From: Streptomyces pilosus
GTDB taxonomy: Bacteria; Actinomycetota; Actinomycetes; Streptomycetales; Streptomycetaceae
Length of the DNA: 64,000 nt
NCBI RefSeq assembly: GCF_014649835.1
Contig: NZ_BMTU01000011.1
Location: forward strand, 186,001 to 250,000
Direction: 5' to 3'
The position numbers and the translations under genes are program-made. Numbering within the stretch: the stretch's first letter is position 1; every line of letters begins with the position of its first letter. Shown here one piece after another: positions 47,809 to 57,351 of the stretch. The notes under the pieces are model-generated. The model saw only the letters and a program-made list of their open reading frames with translations. It ran no database searches and was not told the DNA's origin.

Positions 47809-48020
47809 GCCGCCGGCACGGCGCGCAGGCCGTGACCATCGCCGTACGTCGTCGTACGGCCGTGGCCGAGGCACGCCCACAGACCGGCACCATCGAGGTC
47901 CGGCCCGGGCGGCATACCCGGCACTCCTGCCGCTGATCCGACGCATCCCTGCCAAGCACGTCCCTGGCGGGCCGGCACGCCCTGTCGCGCGCCCGGCCCA
48001 CCCGTGAAAGGCCTCGATTC

Positions 48021-48953
48021 GTGACCCAGCCCTACCTCGTCGACCGTGTCGGCAGACCCACTCAGCCCCAGGCACGGGCCCCATACCCACACTCACAGCA
48101 CTACCCCGGGGATCAGCACGACCCGCTACCTCCGCAGTCGCCCCTCGGCCATGACCGGACGGACCTGCAAGCGCGACCGGACACCCAGCCCACCCAGGAC
48201 GCGGCCGGTCCGCATGCGGATCCCGGCCCCCTCAGCAGGCAGAGCCCTGAACCCGGCACCACGCCTGCGGCCGGTGGCCGCCGGGCACGTCGGCGGGCGA
48301 AGAAGCGGACCCCGGTGATCGGTGACTATCTGGGGTACGCCACGACGTTCGTCGGCGCGGGTCTGATCAGTGGCGCTGTGGTGCACCATCCGCTGGACCC
48401 GGACCGGTACACGTTGATCGCAGTGGTCGGCGCCGGCGTCTTCCTGTTTGCGACCGTGCTGAACGAGTTCGTCCTCAAGCGGCAGCGGCCCAGTGCCTCA
48501 AAGGTGGTGGCGATCGTGCTGGCCTCGCTGGCGCTGTCCTTCGGCATCGGCATGCTCAGCGGCGGGCTCCAGCACTTCGAAGACTTCCCTGAACGGGCGG
48601 CGATGCTGATCCCGTTCGGGCTGGCGCTCTCCTTCGTGGCGTACGTACTGCGCTACGACGCCGCGCGCTGGCGGAGCATCGTCGGCCCGACCGGGCTGAT
48701 AGTCCTGGTCACCGCGGCAGTCGCGTTCGTCGGGCTGCGCGGCATCGCCACCGACATGGCCGCGGAGTCCGGCGGTGGCGGCCACAGTCACGGCGAGGAG
48801 ACGACCGGCGAAACGGAGACAGCCGAGACGAAGGACAGCCACACCGAGGACGCGGGCACGAAGGCGCCCGATGCCTCACCTGGAGCCGAGAGCACCAAGA
48901 GCGGTGCCGGCGAGGGAGAAGGCGGCCACGCGGAGGGCGGGCACGCCCACTGA
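48021..48953 (+). CDS. Membrane protein with His/Glu-rich C-terminus, unknown
   Basis: A 310-residue protein from GTG 48021 (AAAGG upstream). It has a long polar, Pro/His-rich N-terminus (1-95), about five TM helices (103-125, 130-150, 158-176, 190-207, 218-238) and a tail with GGGGHSHGEETTGE and GGHAEGGHAH. The tail could bind metal. No family is recognised. Similar layouts occur beside actinobacterial copper genes. Nothing is seen in the 212 bases before it. Confidence 0.65.
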   Translation: MTQPYLVDRVGRPTQPQARAPYPHSQHYPGDQHDPLPPQSPLGHDRTDLQARPDTQPTQDAAGPHADPGPLSRQSPEPGTTPAAGGRRARRRAKKRTPVIGDYLGYATTFVGAGLISGAVVHHPLDPDRYTLIAVVGAGVFLFATVLNEFVLKRQRPSASKVVAIVLASLALSFGIGMLSGGLQHFEDFPERAAMLIPFGLALSFVAYVLRYDAARWRSIVGPTGLIVLVTAAVAFVGLRGIATDMAAESGGGGHSHGEETTGETETAETKDSHTEDAGTKAPDASPGAESTKSGAGEGEGGHAEGGHAH

Positions 48954-49059
48954 GTCGGGGCGCCGTGGCCGGGAGTCGTCCCACGCCTGAGCTGTGACGA
49001 CTCCCGGCGCACGGCCGACTAGCCAGGGCTGGTTGCTCTCGGGCTGCCACCTGCCCTTG

Positions 49060-50496
49060 TCAGTGCACGTGCGGCATGCCTGTCGACTGCGGTTTGCCGC
49101 GCGGCACGAGGGCCAGGGCGACGATGGCGCTGGCGGCGGCTGCCACGGCACACACGGTGAACGCGTTCCCGAAGCCGGCTGCCGATCCTCGTTCGAAGCC
49201 GGAGGCCGCGACGGTGGAGACCACGGCGACGCCGATCGAACCACCCACCTCGTGGAAGGTGTTGACGACTCCGGAGGCGAGCCCCGCCTCGTGGTGTTCC
49301 ACCATGGCCAGGGCAGTCGTGGTGGCGGTGACGAATACGGCGCCGAGGCCGAGGGAGGCGATCACGAAGCCCGGCAGGAGCCCGGCGTACACGCTGCCGC
49401 TCTCCGACAGCCGGGTCAGCGGCAAGGTGCCGACGGCCGCGACCGCCATGCCCGCAACCGCTGTCGGGCGGCTGCCGATGCGGCCGACGAGCCGGGAGCC
49501 GAGGTGGGCGCCGATGCCCGTGGCCACGGCAACGGGCAGGAACAGCAAACCGGTCCGCAGCGGGCTGAAGCCTCGGATGTGCTGAAGATAGACGGATCCG
49601 AGGAAGAAGAAGGCGATCAGCAGGCCCGTAGCGATCAGCATCAGGAAGGCTCCGGCGAGCACCGGTCGCCGGGTGAACATCCGCAGGTCCATCAGCGGGG
49701 CCCGGCTGGCCCGCTCCACCACAGCGAAGGCCGCGTAGGCGACCACCGCGCCGGCCAGCGGCACCAGGGTTGCGGCGTCCGCCCAGCCCGCGCCGCCCGC
49801 CTTGACCAGGCCGTAGATCAGGGCGGCGGTGCCCGCGGTGACGAGCAACGCGCCGGGGAGGTCGAGGCGTGCGGGCCGTGGAGCACGGGCCGGTACGAGG
49901 GCGGGAAGGGCGACCAGCAGAAGGAGTCCGACGGGCACGTTGATGTAGAACACCCACGGCCAGCCCGGCCCGTCGGTCAGAGCGCCTCCGAGGAGTACAC
50001 CGGCCGCAGAGCCAATGCCGCCGATGGCCGCCCAGACGCCGAGCGCCTTGTTGCGCTCGGTGCCGAGGAAGGTCGTGGTGACGATGGACAGCGCGGCCGG
50101 GGACAGCAGGGCCGCGCCGACGCCCTGGCCGATTCGGCCGCCGATCAGCATGGGTGCGCTCTGGGCAAGACCCGTGACCAGCGAGGCGGTGGTGAAGAGC
50201 GCGAGACCGGCGAGCAGGGTTCGGCGGGCGCCGAGGGCGTCGGCGAGGCGTCCGCCGAGCAGCATCAGACCGCCGAAGCAGAGGGTGTAGGCGGTGACCA
50301 CCCAGGTCAGCGTCTCGCGGCCGAGGTCGAGGTCGGCCGCCATGTCGGGCAGGGCGACGTTCACGACGGTGACGTCGAGGATCAGCATGAACTGGGCGAG
50401 GCAGATCAGCGCGAGGGCCGCCCAGCGGCGCGGGTCGTCCTGCGGGTGAGGGTCGTGTTCGGCCGTGTGCGACGCACCGGCTGTGGAGTGGGTCAT
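49060..50496 (-). CDS. DHA2-family MFS efflux transporter
   Basis: A 478-residue protein with about 14 TM helices and the EmrB/QacA pattern (MLILDVTVVNVALPDMA, GGRLADALGARRTLLAG, GQGVGAALLSPAALSIV). The start ATG 50496 overlaps the upstream MFS stop by ATGA. It has a His-rich N-terminus (HTAEHDPHPQDD) and a PHVH end. Together with the frameshifted partner it forms a two-pump operon likely governed by the divergent TetR at 52166. Confidence 0.92.
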   Translation of the reverse strand: MTHSTAGASHTAEHDPHPQDDPRRWAALALICLAQFMLILDVTVVNVALPDMAADLDLGRETLTWVVTAYTLCFGGLMLLGGRLADALGARRTLLAGLALFTTASLVTGLAQSAPMLIGGRIGQGVGAALLSPAALSIVTTTFLGTERNKALGVWAAIGGIGSAAGVLLGGALTDGPGWPWVFYINVPVGLLLLVALPALVPARAPRPARLDLPGALLVTAGTAALIYGLVKAGGAGWADAATLVPLAGAVVAYAAFAVVERASRAPLMDLRMFTRRPVLAGAFLMLIATGLLIAFFFLGSVYLQHIRGFSPLRTGLLFLPVAVATGIGAHLGSRLVGRIGSRPTAVAGMAVAAVGTLPLTRLSESGSVYAGLLPGFVIASLGLGAVFVTATTTALAMVEHHEAGLASGVVNTFHEVGGSIGVAVVSTVAASGFERGSAAGFGNAFTVCAVAAAASAIVALALVPRGKPQSTGMPHVH

Positions 50497-52057
50497 GACG
50501 AGTCCTTCTGGTGCGGGATTCCGGTGGCGTCCGCGTTGCGGGACGGCGCAAGGACAAAGGCGAGGAGTAAGCCGGCTGCTGTGACACCGGCCCCGGCGAA
50601 CATGGCCGGTCCCATGCCGTCGACGAAGGCACGGCGGGCGGCGTCGGCGAAGGCGGTTCCGGCCTCGCCGGGGATTCGCTCGGCGAGGGCGAGCGCGGTG
50701 CCCAGGGACTCCTTGGCCGACTCGAGCAGGCTCTGCGGAACCGGAGCGGAGAGGTCGTCGAGGCCGCTGCGGTAGCGGTCGGACAGCAGGCTGCCCATGA
50801 CGGCGACCCCGGTTGCGGCGCCGAGCTGGATGGCGGCACTGTTGGTGGCCGAGCCCACGCCGAGGTCCTTCTCGGGCAGGGAGCCGACAATGGCATCGCT
50901 GGTCACGGTGATGACGAACCCGGCACCGGCACCCAGCAGCAGCATCGAGACGAGAGCCCGGCCGTAGCCGTCCCCCGGCCCGGTGGTGGCGAGAACCGCG
51001 GCGGACCCGGACAGCAGGGCAAGTCCGGCGGCCGACACCGTGCGCATGCCGAGGCGCGGCGCGAGAACGCCCGCCAGAGGCCCGGCGACCAGCAGCGCGA
51101 GCGCGGCGGGACCGAGCCGCACACCCGTCTGCCCGGCGCTGTACCCGAGCACGAACTGGAAGTGCTGTACGGCCACGAACAAGGTGCCGATCAGCGCGAA
51201 CGCTCCCAGCAGGACGAGCAGGTCACCCGATGCGAGCGCACGGTGCCGGAAAATCCGCAGCGGCAGCATCGGGGAGACAGCACGGCGCTGCCATGCGACG
51301 AAGGCGGTGAGGAGCAGGGCACCCGCCGAGAAGGCGGCCAGTACGGCGGGACTCGTCCAGCCACGGTCGGGCCCTTCGATGACCGCCCACAGCACGCTCG
51401 CCACCGCGGTGACCGAGAGCAGGGCGCCGGCCGGGTCCAGGCGGCCGCTCTCGGGGGCGCGTGAGTTGGGCACCAACAGGGCCGCGGCTATCAGGCCCGC
51501 TATGCCTATGGGCAGGTTGATCAGAAAGACCGATCCCCACCAGTAATGGCTCAGCAGCCAGCCGCCCACCATCGGCCCGATCACCGTCCCGACACCGACC
51601 AGATGCCGATCGCCTTGGTGCGTTCCGCACCGCGCGGGAAGACATTGCCGATGACGGCGAGGGTGGCCGGCATGATCAGTGCCTCGCCGACGCCCATGGC
51701 TCCACGCGCGAGGACCAATGCCGTGACGGACCCGGCGTACGCGGCGACCACGGACGCCACCGTGAACAGTGCCAGGCCGGACATGAAGATCCACTTGCGC
51801 CCCAGCCGGTCCGCCAGGCTGCCGCAGAACAGCACCAGGCTGCCGGACATCAGCGCGTAGCTGTCGACGATCCACTGCAACTGGCTGGTGGAGGCGCCGA
51901 GGTCGCCGACGAGCGTGGGCAGCGCGACGTTCAGCACGGTGGTGTCGAGCCCGACGACCAGCAGGCTGACGCTCACCACGGCGAGGGTGAGCCATCGCCG
52001 GACGGGCGGGTCCACGGTCGGCGGCGAGACAGCTACCGGTTGCATCACGGAAGGCAC
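50493..52057 (-). pseudogene. DHA2-family MFS transporter with an internal frameshift
   Basis: The N-terminal part (from GTG 52057, with AAAGGGG upstream) reads LVVGLDTTVLNVALPTLVGD and on to ERTKAIGIWS, then stops at about 51581. The next frame continues GVGTVIGPMVGGWLLSHYWW and the remaining 10 or so TM helices to the stop at 50493. The break is near 51590-51605, within family motif C. As written no full pump is made; a sequencing error in this GC-rich stretch is equally possible. The parts are otherwise intact, suggesting a recent event. It is co-transcribed with the next MFS gene. Confidence 0.8.
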
Positions 52058-52097
52058 GACGTCCCCTTTCTCATGCACGGTCCTGCTCGACCCATTT

Positions 52098-52146
52098 AAC
52101 TGAACCATACTGTTCAGTTCAGATGAACTCAACCGTACAGTTCAGA
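52098..52146. promoter_or_regulatory. Two TetR operators between the MFS pair and tetR
   Basis: AACTGAAC-CATACT-GTTCAGTT is a perfect 8-6-8 dyad (52098-52119). A second related site, TGAACT...AGTTCA (52124-52144), shares the AACCRTACWGTTCAG core. They fill the 109-base divergent region and should bind the TetR protein encoded at 52166. Confidence 0.8.
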
Positions 52147-52165
52147 TGATGCTAAGGTCGAGGTC

Positions 52166-52813
52166 ATGAGCGTGGACAGCGTCAAACAGCCGCCGAGCGG
52201 TCCCCGCGCGGAGCTCAAGCGGCAGGCCATCGTGCGGGCCGCTCGCGAGCTGTTCCTTCGGGATGGCTTCGGCGTGGGAATGGACGCCATCGCTGCCGAG
52301 GCAGGCGTGTCGAAGGTGACCGTCTACAACCACTTCGGCAGCAAGGAAGCCCTGTTCACGGCCGTCATCACGAGCGCACTCGACGAGCCGCTCGCCGGGG
52401 AGTCGTCAGCCGCGCTGGAAGGCCTGGCCGAGGCCGAGGACCTGCGGGCCGCCCTCGTCGAGGCGGCCCGCACCTGGGTCCACGCGGTTCGCACCAACCA
52501 CGAGGTCACCGCCCTGCGCAACCTCGTCGCCGCCGAGCTCCACCGCTTCCCCGAGCTGGGTGAGGCCTGGCGACACCGCGGCACAGAGAGCCACCACCCA
52601 GCCGTCGCCGGCGCTTTGCGCGCCCTCACCGAGCAAGGACGGCTGGAGGTCCCCGACCTGCAGGTGGCGATCATCCAGTTCTACGGCCTGCTCGTCTTCC
52701 CCCACATGGTGTTCAGCTCCTACGGCACGCACATCGACGAGGACCTGACGGACCGCCTCATCACCAGCGGCGTCGACATGTTCCTGGGCAACTACGGCCC
52801 GCAGGAGGAGTAG
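52166..52813 (+). CDS. TetR-family regulator of the tandem MFS operon
   Basis: A 215-residue regulator from ATG 52166. The HTH is at about residues 35-57 (GMDAIAAEAGVSKVTVYNHF). The C-terminal ligand domain matches the TetR_C AefR-like group common with multidrug pumps. Two operators lie just upstream. Confidence 0.9.
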   Translation: MSVDSVKQPPSGPRAELKRQAIVRAARELFLRDGFGVGMDAIAAEAGVSKVTVYNHFGSKEALFTAVITSALDEPLAGESSAALEGLAEAEDLRAALVEAARTWVHAVRTNHEVTALRNLVAAELHRFPELGEAWRHRGTESHHPAVAGALRALTEQGRLEVPDLQVAIIQFYGLLVFPHMVFSSYGTHIDEDLTDRLITSGVDMFLGNYGPQEE

Positions 52814-52846
52814 TTGGCCTTCCTCGCTGTGGGCGCGGGAGCGGCG

Positions 52847-54067
52847 CTACGAGAATCCCATCACGCGCATGGCCAGACCGGCCGCCGGCTTGGGACCGAA
52901 CGAAGTGGACTTCCGGGGCAACAGCACTCCGGCACCGGCCAGCTCCCACACGGTGCTCTCACTGATCACGGGCAACAGGAGCGCGCTGCCGCTGCCGGGT
53001 GCGGACACGGCCTCAGTGGCCTGGCGCATGTCGTGGAGATGCATCACCGTTCCTGGCAGGTCGGGTACGGACCAGGCGTGGCGCAGCAGCAGGTGGTCGC
53101 TAACGGCCGCGGGCAGCTGCGCCCACTGGCTGGGATGGCCGGACAGGGCGTCGTGCAGGGCCCTGGGCTCGGGTTCGGTGATGATCCACGCCTGCCCACC
53201 ACCGGCCAGGATGAGTTCGCCGGGCTCGGGCGGACGTGGTCCTGCTGGTAGTGGCAGAACCCGGGCCACTTCGGCAGCGGCGCTTGCTGCCTTCTCCGGA
53301 TCCAGTGCCGGCAGCACCCGGTGGATGGCGGAGAGCCGCAAGGGGTACCTGGCTGTGTCGACCAGCAGGGCAAGGCTGTGGCGCCACGGGCCTGCCGCGT
53401 CTGCGCTCAGGTCGAGACAGGCGGCGTGCCGGTGGTGGCCGTCGGCGATGAGAGCCTGACCGGCGGACAGACCACTGCTGACGTCCGCGAGTTCCTCCAC
53501 GTCGTCGCAGGCCCACAAGCTGTGGGTGACGTCCCCGATCCTGGCCACGGTGAGCGGCGTACGACGAGTGACGTGTTCGGTGACCTGCGCAGCTGTGGAC
53601 TCCGTGCACCGGTGGGCCAGCAGCAGCGGCTCCAGTTGGGCGCGCAGGCCCGAAATGTGGGCAGCGCGCTGCCGAACCACGTGGGGCGAGACGTCTTCGT
53701 GTGGAAGTAGCTGACCTGCCTGGTGCGGCAGCAACAGCTCACCTATGAGGCCGCGCTGGAGGATTTGGGCACCACGCTGTTGTTGGTAGACGTACAGGGC
53801 GGGTCGCTCGTCCCGGCGGAGGACGCCGCGTCGCAGCCAGCGCCCCAGTTCGCGGGCGGCGCCCTGCGGCGCGTCGGCGTACAGCAGTCGGGCCACGTGG
53901 TGAGGGTGGCGCCGAAGCTCGCGGGCCCGGGCCGGGTCGAGGTCGTCGTAGGGCGGGGCGAGGAGTTCGGAGGGGTCGCCGACTCGGTCCGGGTCGTAGC
54001 GCACCGCGCGGAATGGCCGGAGCTGCAGCGGGGTCGGCTGGGGAGGGGGTGTGGCGGGGACGGGCAT
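52847..54067 (-). CDS. DUF1015-family protein
   Basis: A 406-residue protein. The family marks are PFRAVRYDP with APPYDDLD near the N-terminus, LYVYQQQ, and the conserved IADGHHRHAA. DUF1015 proteins are sometimes labelled ParB-like, and the ParB-like SbnI/SerK proteins phosphorylate free L-serine. A serine or amino-acid kinase role is therefore possible but unproven here. It follows the MFS and PLP synthase genes on the same strand, with a strong hairpin between it and the MFS gene. Confidence 0.8.
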   Translation of the reverse strand: MPVPATPPPQPTPLQLRPFRAVRYDPDRVGDPSELLAPPYDDLDPARARELRRHPHHVARLLYADAPQGAARELGRWLRRGVLRRDERPALYVYQQQRGAQILQRGLIGELLLPHQAGQLLPHEDVSPHVVRQRAAHISGLRAQLEPLLLAHRCTESTAAQVTEHVTRRTPLTVARIGDVTHSLWACDDVEELADVSSGLSAGQALIADGHHRHAACLDLSADAAGPWRHSLALLVDTARYPLRLSAIHRVLPALDPEKAASAAAEVARVLPLPAGPRPPEPGELILAGGGQAWIITEPEPRALHDALSGHPSQWAQLPAAVSDHLLLRHAWSVPDLPGTVMHLHDMRQATEAVSAPGSGSALLLPVISESTVWELAGAGVLLPRKSTSFGPKPAAGLAMRVMGFS

Positions 54068-54098
54068 CGAAGACTCCTGGATGGCGGCAGGGGCCAGC

Positions 54099-54130
54099 AG
54101 GGGCGGGGCACCGTTCGGTGCCCCGCCCCT
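54099..54130 (-). terminator. Strong hairpin between the MFS and DUF1015 genes
   Basis: GGGGCGGGGCACC (54100-54112) pairs perfectly with GGTGCCCCGCCCC (54117-54129), with a GTTC tetraloop and a flanking A-T pair. It may terminate or reduce read-through into DUF1015. Confidence 0.7.
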
Positions 54131-54149
54131 GGACCGGAGGGCCGGTGGG

Positions 54150-55451
54150 TCAGACGGTGGCGGTCAGCGGCTCGGAGGCGGGCGGCGCCGCGAGTCGGCC
54201 GGTGCGATGCAGGCCGTACAGCGCGGCGGCGCACGCCAGGCCGAGCGCGGACAGCGTGATCCACGGCAGCGCGGGCAGCCCGGCCGCGCGGGCAGCGTCG
54301 AGCGCCGCACCCGTGCCCAGGTTCCCGATGGTGATGCCGACGCCGCAGATCGTGTTGTAGAGCCCGTAGTGCGTGGCGACCAGGCGGTCACCGGAGAGGC
54401 GGACGATGGTGTCCATCTCGAACGGGTAGGCGATCATCGTGCCGACGGCCAGCAGCAGCGCGGCGAGTGTCGGCGGCACTGCCGCGAGCAGCCACAGTCC
54501 GATCCCGGCCTTCGGTACGGGAATGGCGGTGGCCAGGAGCAGAGGTACGAAGGCCAGGCCCATGACGGCCAGCCCCCGCACGAGCGCCTGCCCGGGCTCG
54601 TAGCGCGCCTTGCACCATGCGGTCACCCGCGTCTGGCCGAGGATCGTGCTCAGTCCGGAGACCGCGAAGAGCAGCGCGACCGCCGCCGTGCCGGACTCCC
54701 CGTCGCCGCCGAGCCGGCGTACCTCCAGCGGCAGCGCCAGATAGACCTGGAAGGACAGGACGTACGACCCGATCATGGCGAGGGAGAAGAGCAGGAACGG
54801 CCGGTTGGCGATGATGCCGCGCCACTGCGCGAGCACGCCCTGGCCGCCGCCTCCCTCCTGCCGCTTGGCGTCCTCGGCCCGCCGGGCGGGCAGCGCGCGG
54901 ATCTGTACGACGCTCAGCAGCGCGAAGATGCCGGCCGAGACCAGGCAGGTAATGCGGAAGTCCACCCCGGTCAGCACCATGCCCGCCAGCGGACCCAGCA
55001 GGATGCCGGCTTGGTAGAACACGTTGAACAGGGCGAACGCCTCGACCCGGCGTTCCCCCGCGTCGGCCGCGAGGTATGCCCGTACGGCCGGATTGAACAG
55101 GGCCCCGGCCAGCCCGGTGGCCGCGGACGCGGCGAGCAGCGCGGGCAGGGAGTCCACCAGGCCGAGTGTCGCGAATCCGAGGGTGCGCAGCACACATCCG
55201 GCGACGATCATCGGCTTGTAACCGAGCCGGTCGGCGAGCGTGCCGCCGACCAGGAACATGCCCTGCTGGCTGAAGTTGCGTACGCCGAGGACGAGCCCGA
55301 CGATCCAGCCGGCCAGGCCGAGGGTGCCGGAGAGGTGGGCGGCCAAGTACGGCATCAGCATGTAGAAGCCGAGGTTGATGGTGAACTGGTTGACCATCAA
55401 CAGCTGCACGCTGCGTTCGTACGAGCGAACCTGGGTGAGGAGGCCTTTCAT
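54150..55451 (-). CDS. MFS transporter linked to the PLP synthase
   Basis: A 433-residue, 12-TM MFS protein (NQFTINLGFYMLMPYLAAHL, GGTLADRLGYKPMIVAGC). The start ATG 55451 overlaps the PLP enzyme stop by one base (TGATG), so the two are tightly coupled. It is of the DHA1/MdtH-like size. Given the coupling, it probably exports the product of the PLP enzyme. Confidence 0.88.
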   Translation of the reverse strand: MKGLLTQVRSYERSVQLLMVNQFTINLGFYMLMPYLAAHLSGTLGLAGWIVGLVLGVRNFSQQGMFLVGGTLADRLGYKPMIVAGCVLRTLGFATLGLVDSLPALLAASAATGLAGALFNPAVRAYLAADAGERRVEAFALFNVFYQAGILLGPLAGMVLTGVDFRITCLVSAGIFALLSVVQIRALPARRAEDAKRQEGGGGQGVLAQWRGIIANRPFLLFSLAMIGSYVLSFQVYLALPLEVRRLGGDGESGTAAVALLFAVSGLSTILGQTRVTAWCKARYEPGQALVRGLAVMGLAFVPLLLATAIPVPKAGIGLWLLAAVPPTLAALLLAVGTMIAYPFEMDTIVRLSGDRLVATHYGLYNTICGVGITIGNLGTGAALDAARAAGLPALPWITLSALGLACAAALYGLHRTGRLAAPPASEPLTATV

Positions 55452-56590
55452 CAGTCCTCCTCCGCGGGGTCGGTCTCGGCGGCCGGGGCGTCCTCGGCGA
55501 CGTCTTGGTCCGCGCCTTGCAGGGTGAGGGGGTCGACCACGGTGGTGCACCGGGTCCAGCAGCTGACTTCCTTCTCGTCCAGGCGCCCGATCAGCTCCGG
55601 TTCGGGTGCCGGGGGTGAGTTCAGCAGGCCATGGGCGGTGCAGTAGTCGTCGTCGTAGACCGTCCCCAGGTATCGCTGCGGACCGTCGGGGAAGATCGCG
55701 ACGATGCGCGCGTCGGCGGGCATCGTCCGGGCCAGCCACCCGGCGACGAGTGCGACCGCGCCGACACTCCACCCGCCGGTGGCGTAGTGGGACGAGGCGA
55801 GCTGGCGGCTCGTCCACACGGCCTCGTGCGGGGCGACCCAGTGCACCTCGGAGAAGTTCTCGTAGGCGACGTTGCGGGGGTAGATGCTGGAGCCGAGGCC
55901 TCGCATCAGCCGGGGCCGGGCGGGCTGGCCGAAGATCGTCGAGCCGGTCGTATCCACACCCACGACGGTCAGCTCCGGGTAGAGCTGGCGCAGGACGCGC
56001 GAGACGCCCGCCGAGTGGCCGCCGGTGCCGACGCTGCACACCAGCACGTCGATGTGGCCCATCTCCGAGGCCAGTTCGAGAGCCAGGGGGGTGTAGGCGG
56101 CGACGTTGTCCGGGTTGTTGTACTGGTCCGGGCACCAGGAGTCCGGATGCTGCTCCAGCAGTCGTTGCACGCGTTCGCGGCGGGCCTGCTGCCAGCCGCC
56201 CGTGGGGTGCGGCTCCGAGACCACGTTGACCTGGGCGCCGTAGGCCGCCAGCAGCCGGGTCATGGACAACTCCAGTCCCGGATCGGTGACCAGAGTCACC
56301 GGGTGGCCGTACACCATGCCGGCCAGCGCCAGCCCCAGGCCGAGCGTGCCGCTGGTGGATTCGATGATCCGTCCGCCGGGCCGCAGGTCGCCACGGGCGC
56401 GGGCCCGCTCGACCATGTGCAGCCCCGGACGGTCCTTGATGCCTCCGGGGTTGAAGCCCTCGAGCTTGGCCCAGAAGCCGCGCCCGGCCGGGGCCAGCGG
56501 CTCCGACACCCGCAGCATCGGGGTGTTGCCCACCAAACCGGACAGGGCGGACCGGCCCGGGTCGACCGCGGCCTTGGTCAATGACTGCAT
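55451..56590 (-). CDS. PLP-dependent cysteine-synthase-like enzyme
   Basis: A 379-residue fold-type II PLP enzyme. The Schiff-base lysine is in [16 protein letters not shown] (about residue 52), the phosphate-binding/substrate loop is [12 protein letters not shown], and the glycine loop is [10 protein letters not shown]. Differences from CysK (GGIKDR for TGSVKDR, STSGTLG for SSGNTG) and a 60-residue acidic tail point to a non-cysteine product, like SbnA-type beta-replacement enzymes that make diaminopropionate or similar compounds. First in a cluster with an MFS and a DUF1015 gene. A tandem repeat lies 23 bases upstream. Confidence 0.82.
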   Translation of the reverse strand: MQSLTKAAVDPGRSALSGLVGNTPMLRVSEPLAPAGRGFWAKLEGFNPGGIKDRPGLHMVERARARGDLRPGGRIIESTSGTLGLGLALAGMVYGHPVTLVTDPGLELSMTRLLAAYGAQVNVVSEPHPTGGWQQARRERVQRLLEQHPDSWCPDQYNNPDNVAAYTPLALELASEMGHIDVLVCSVGTGGHSAGVSRVLRQLYPELTVVGVDTTGSTIFGQPARPRLMRGLGSSIYPRNVAYENFSEVHWVAPHEAVWTSRQLASSHYATGGWSVGAVALVAGWLARTMPADARIVAIFPDGPQRYLGTVYDDDYCTAHGLLNSPPAPEPELIGRLDEKEVSCWTRCTTVVDPLTLQGADQDVAEDAPAAETDPAEED

Positions 56591-56612
56591 GTCTGTGTTG
56601 TCACTCTCGCTC

Positions 56613-56632
56613 GATGAATGCAGATGAATGCA
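56613..56632 (-). repeat. Tandem 10-bp repeat upstream of the PLP synthase
   Basis: GATGAATGCA is repeated exactly in tandem (TGCATTCATC twice on the coding strand), 23-42 bases before the ATG at 56590. Two sites one helical turn apart suggest a regulator or activator site. It is not a recognised Zur or ArgR consensus, though TGCAT is shared with ARG boxes. Confidence 0.6.
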
Positions 56633-56739
56633 CGTGCGGGTTCATCTCGCGCGCCATGGCGCAGTGGCGGACCGTGGGTCCGCGTTCCTGTCATGGGCGC
56701 GCGGCAGCCGGTGAAGTCGATCGGCTGCGAGCGAGTGAT

Positions 56740-57153
56740 CTAAATTCGCCACCGCGAAGTACGGACGAGCGCCACGCGGCCGGTACGGGCTCTGCGGCGT
56801 CTGCGGGATTGATGCCGTACGAGGGGTCTTGCCATCGCCACGGATACGGCGACGAGTACGGCCACCGCCAGCACGGCGAGGGGAAGATCCTCCGTCGACT
56901 GGGCCGCGCTACGGACGATGGCATCCGCCGCGCAGTCCTCGGCCTCGTGGTGCTTGTGGGGCTCATGAGGCTCCCCGCCCGTGGCCACCACCGAAGGCGC
57001 GGCAGGCACGGACACCGATGCGTGCGTCTCATCGGGCACACCGTGCATGACGGCGCACAGCACGAGTGCCATCACGAGCGCGGCGCGGATCGCCGAGACG
57101 AATCGGCGCCACGACGATGAGCCGCATGGGCTCCATGAGGCATGCGCGGGCAT
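56740..57153 (-). CDS. Small membrane protein ending in RI, DUF6153-like layout
   Basis: A 137-residue protein from ATG 57153 (the frame is open to 57294). It has TM segments at about 25-42 and 88-108. A short extracytoplasmic region between them carries HEPHKHHEAEDC, and the tail is VALVRTSRWRI. The layout (TM, His/Cys-rich segment, TM, short basic end with terminal RI) matches the three DUF6153-like proteins, but the sequence is diverged. Function is unknown. Confidence 0.6.
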   Translation of the reverse strand: MPAHASWSPCGSSSWRRFVSAIRAALVMALVLCAVMHGVPDETHASVSVPAAPSVVATGGEPHEPHKHHEAEDCAADAIVRSAAQSTEDLPLAVLAVAVLVAVSVAMARPLVRHQSRRRRRARTGRVALVRTSRWRI

Positions 57154-57351
57154 ACGGGGTTGTGTCGGCACGGGTCCTCCGCGCTGCTGCCACGCTTCCG
57201 GCAAGGCTGGAGTGAGGCGCAGACATGGGTGGGGGCAGGACGGCTTCGACGAACGTGAGGCCCCATCATGAGCACGGGGTGCAAAGCTCGTCACGTGGTA
57301 CCAGCCGAACCGGTGACACCCGGCAGGCCGGTTGGAGGAGTCCCCGAACTC

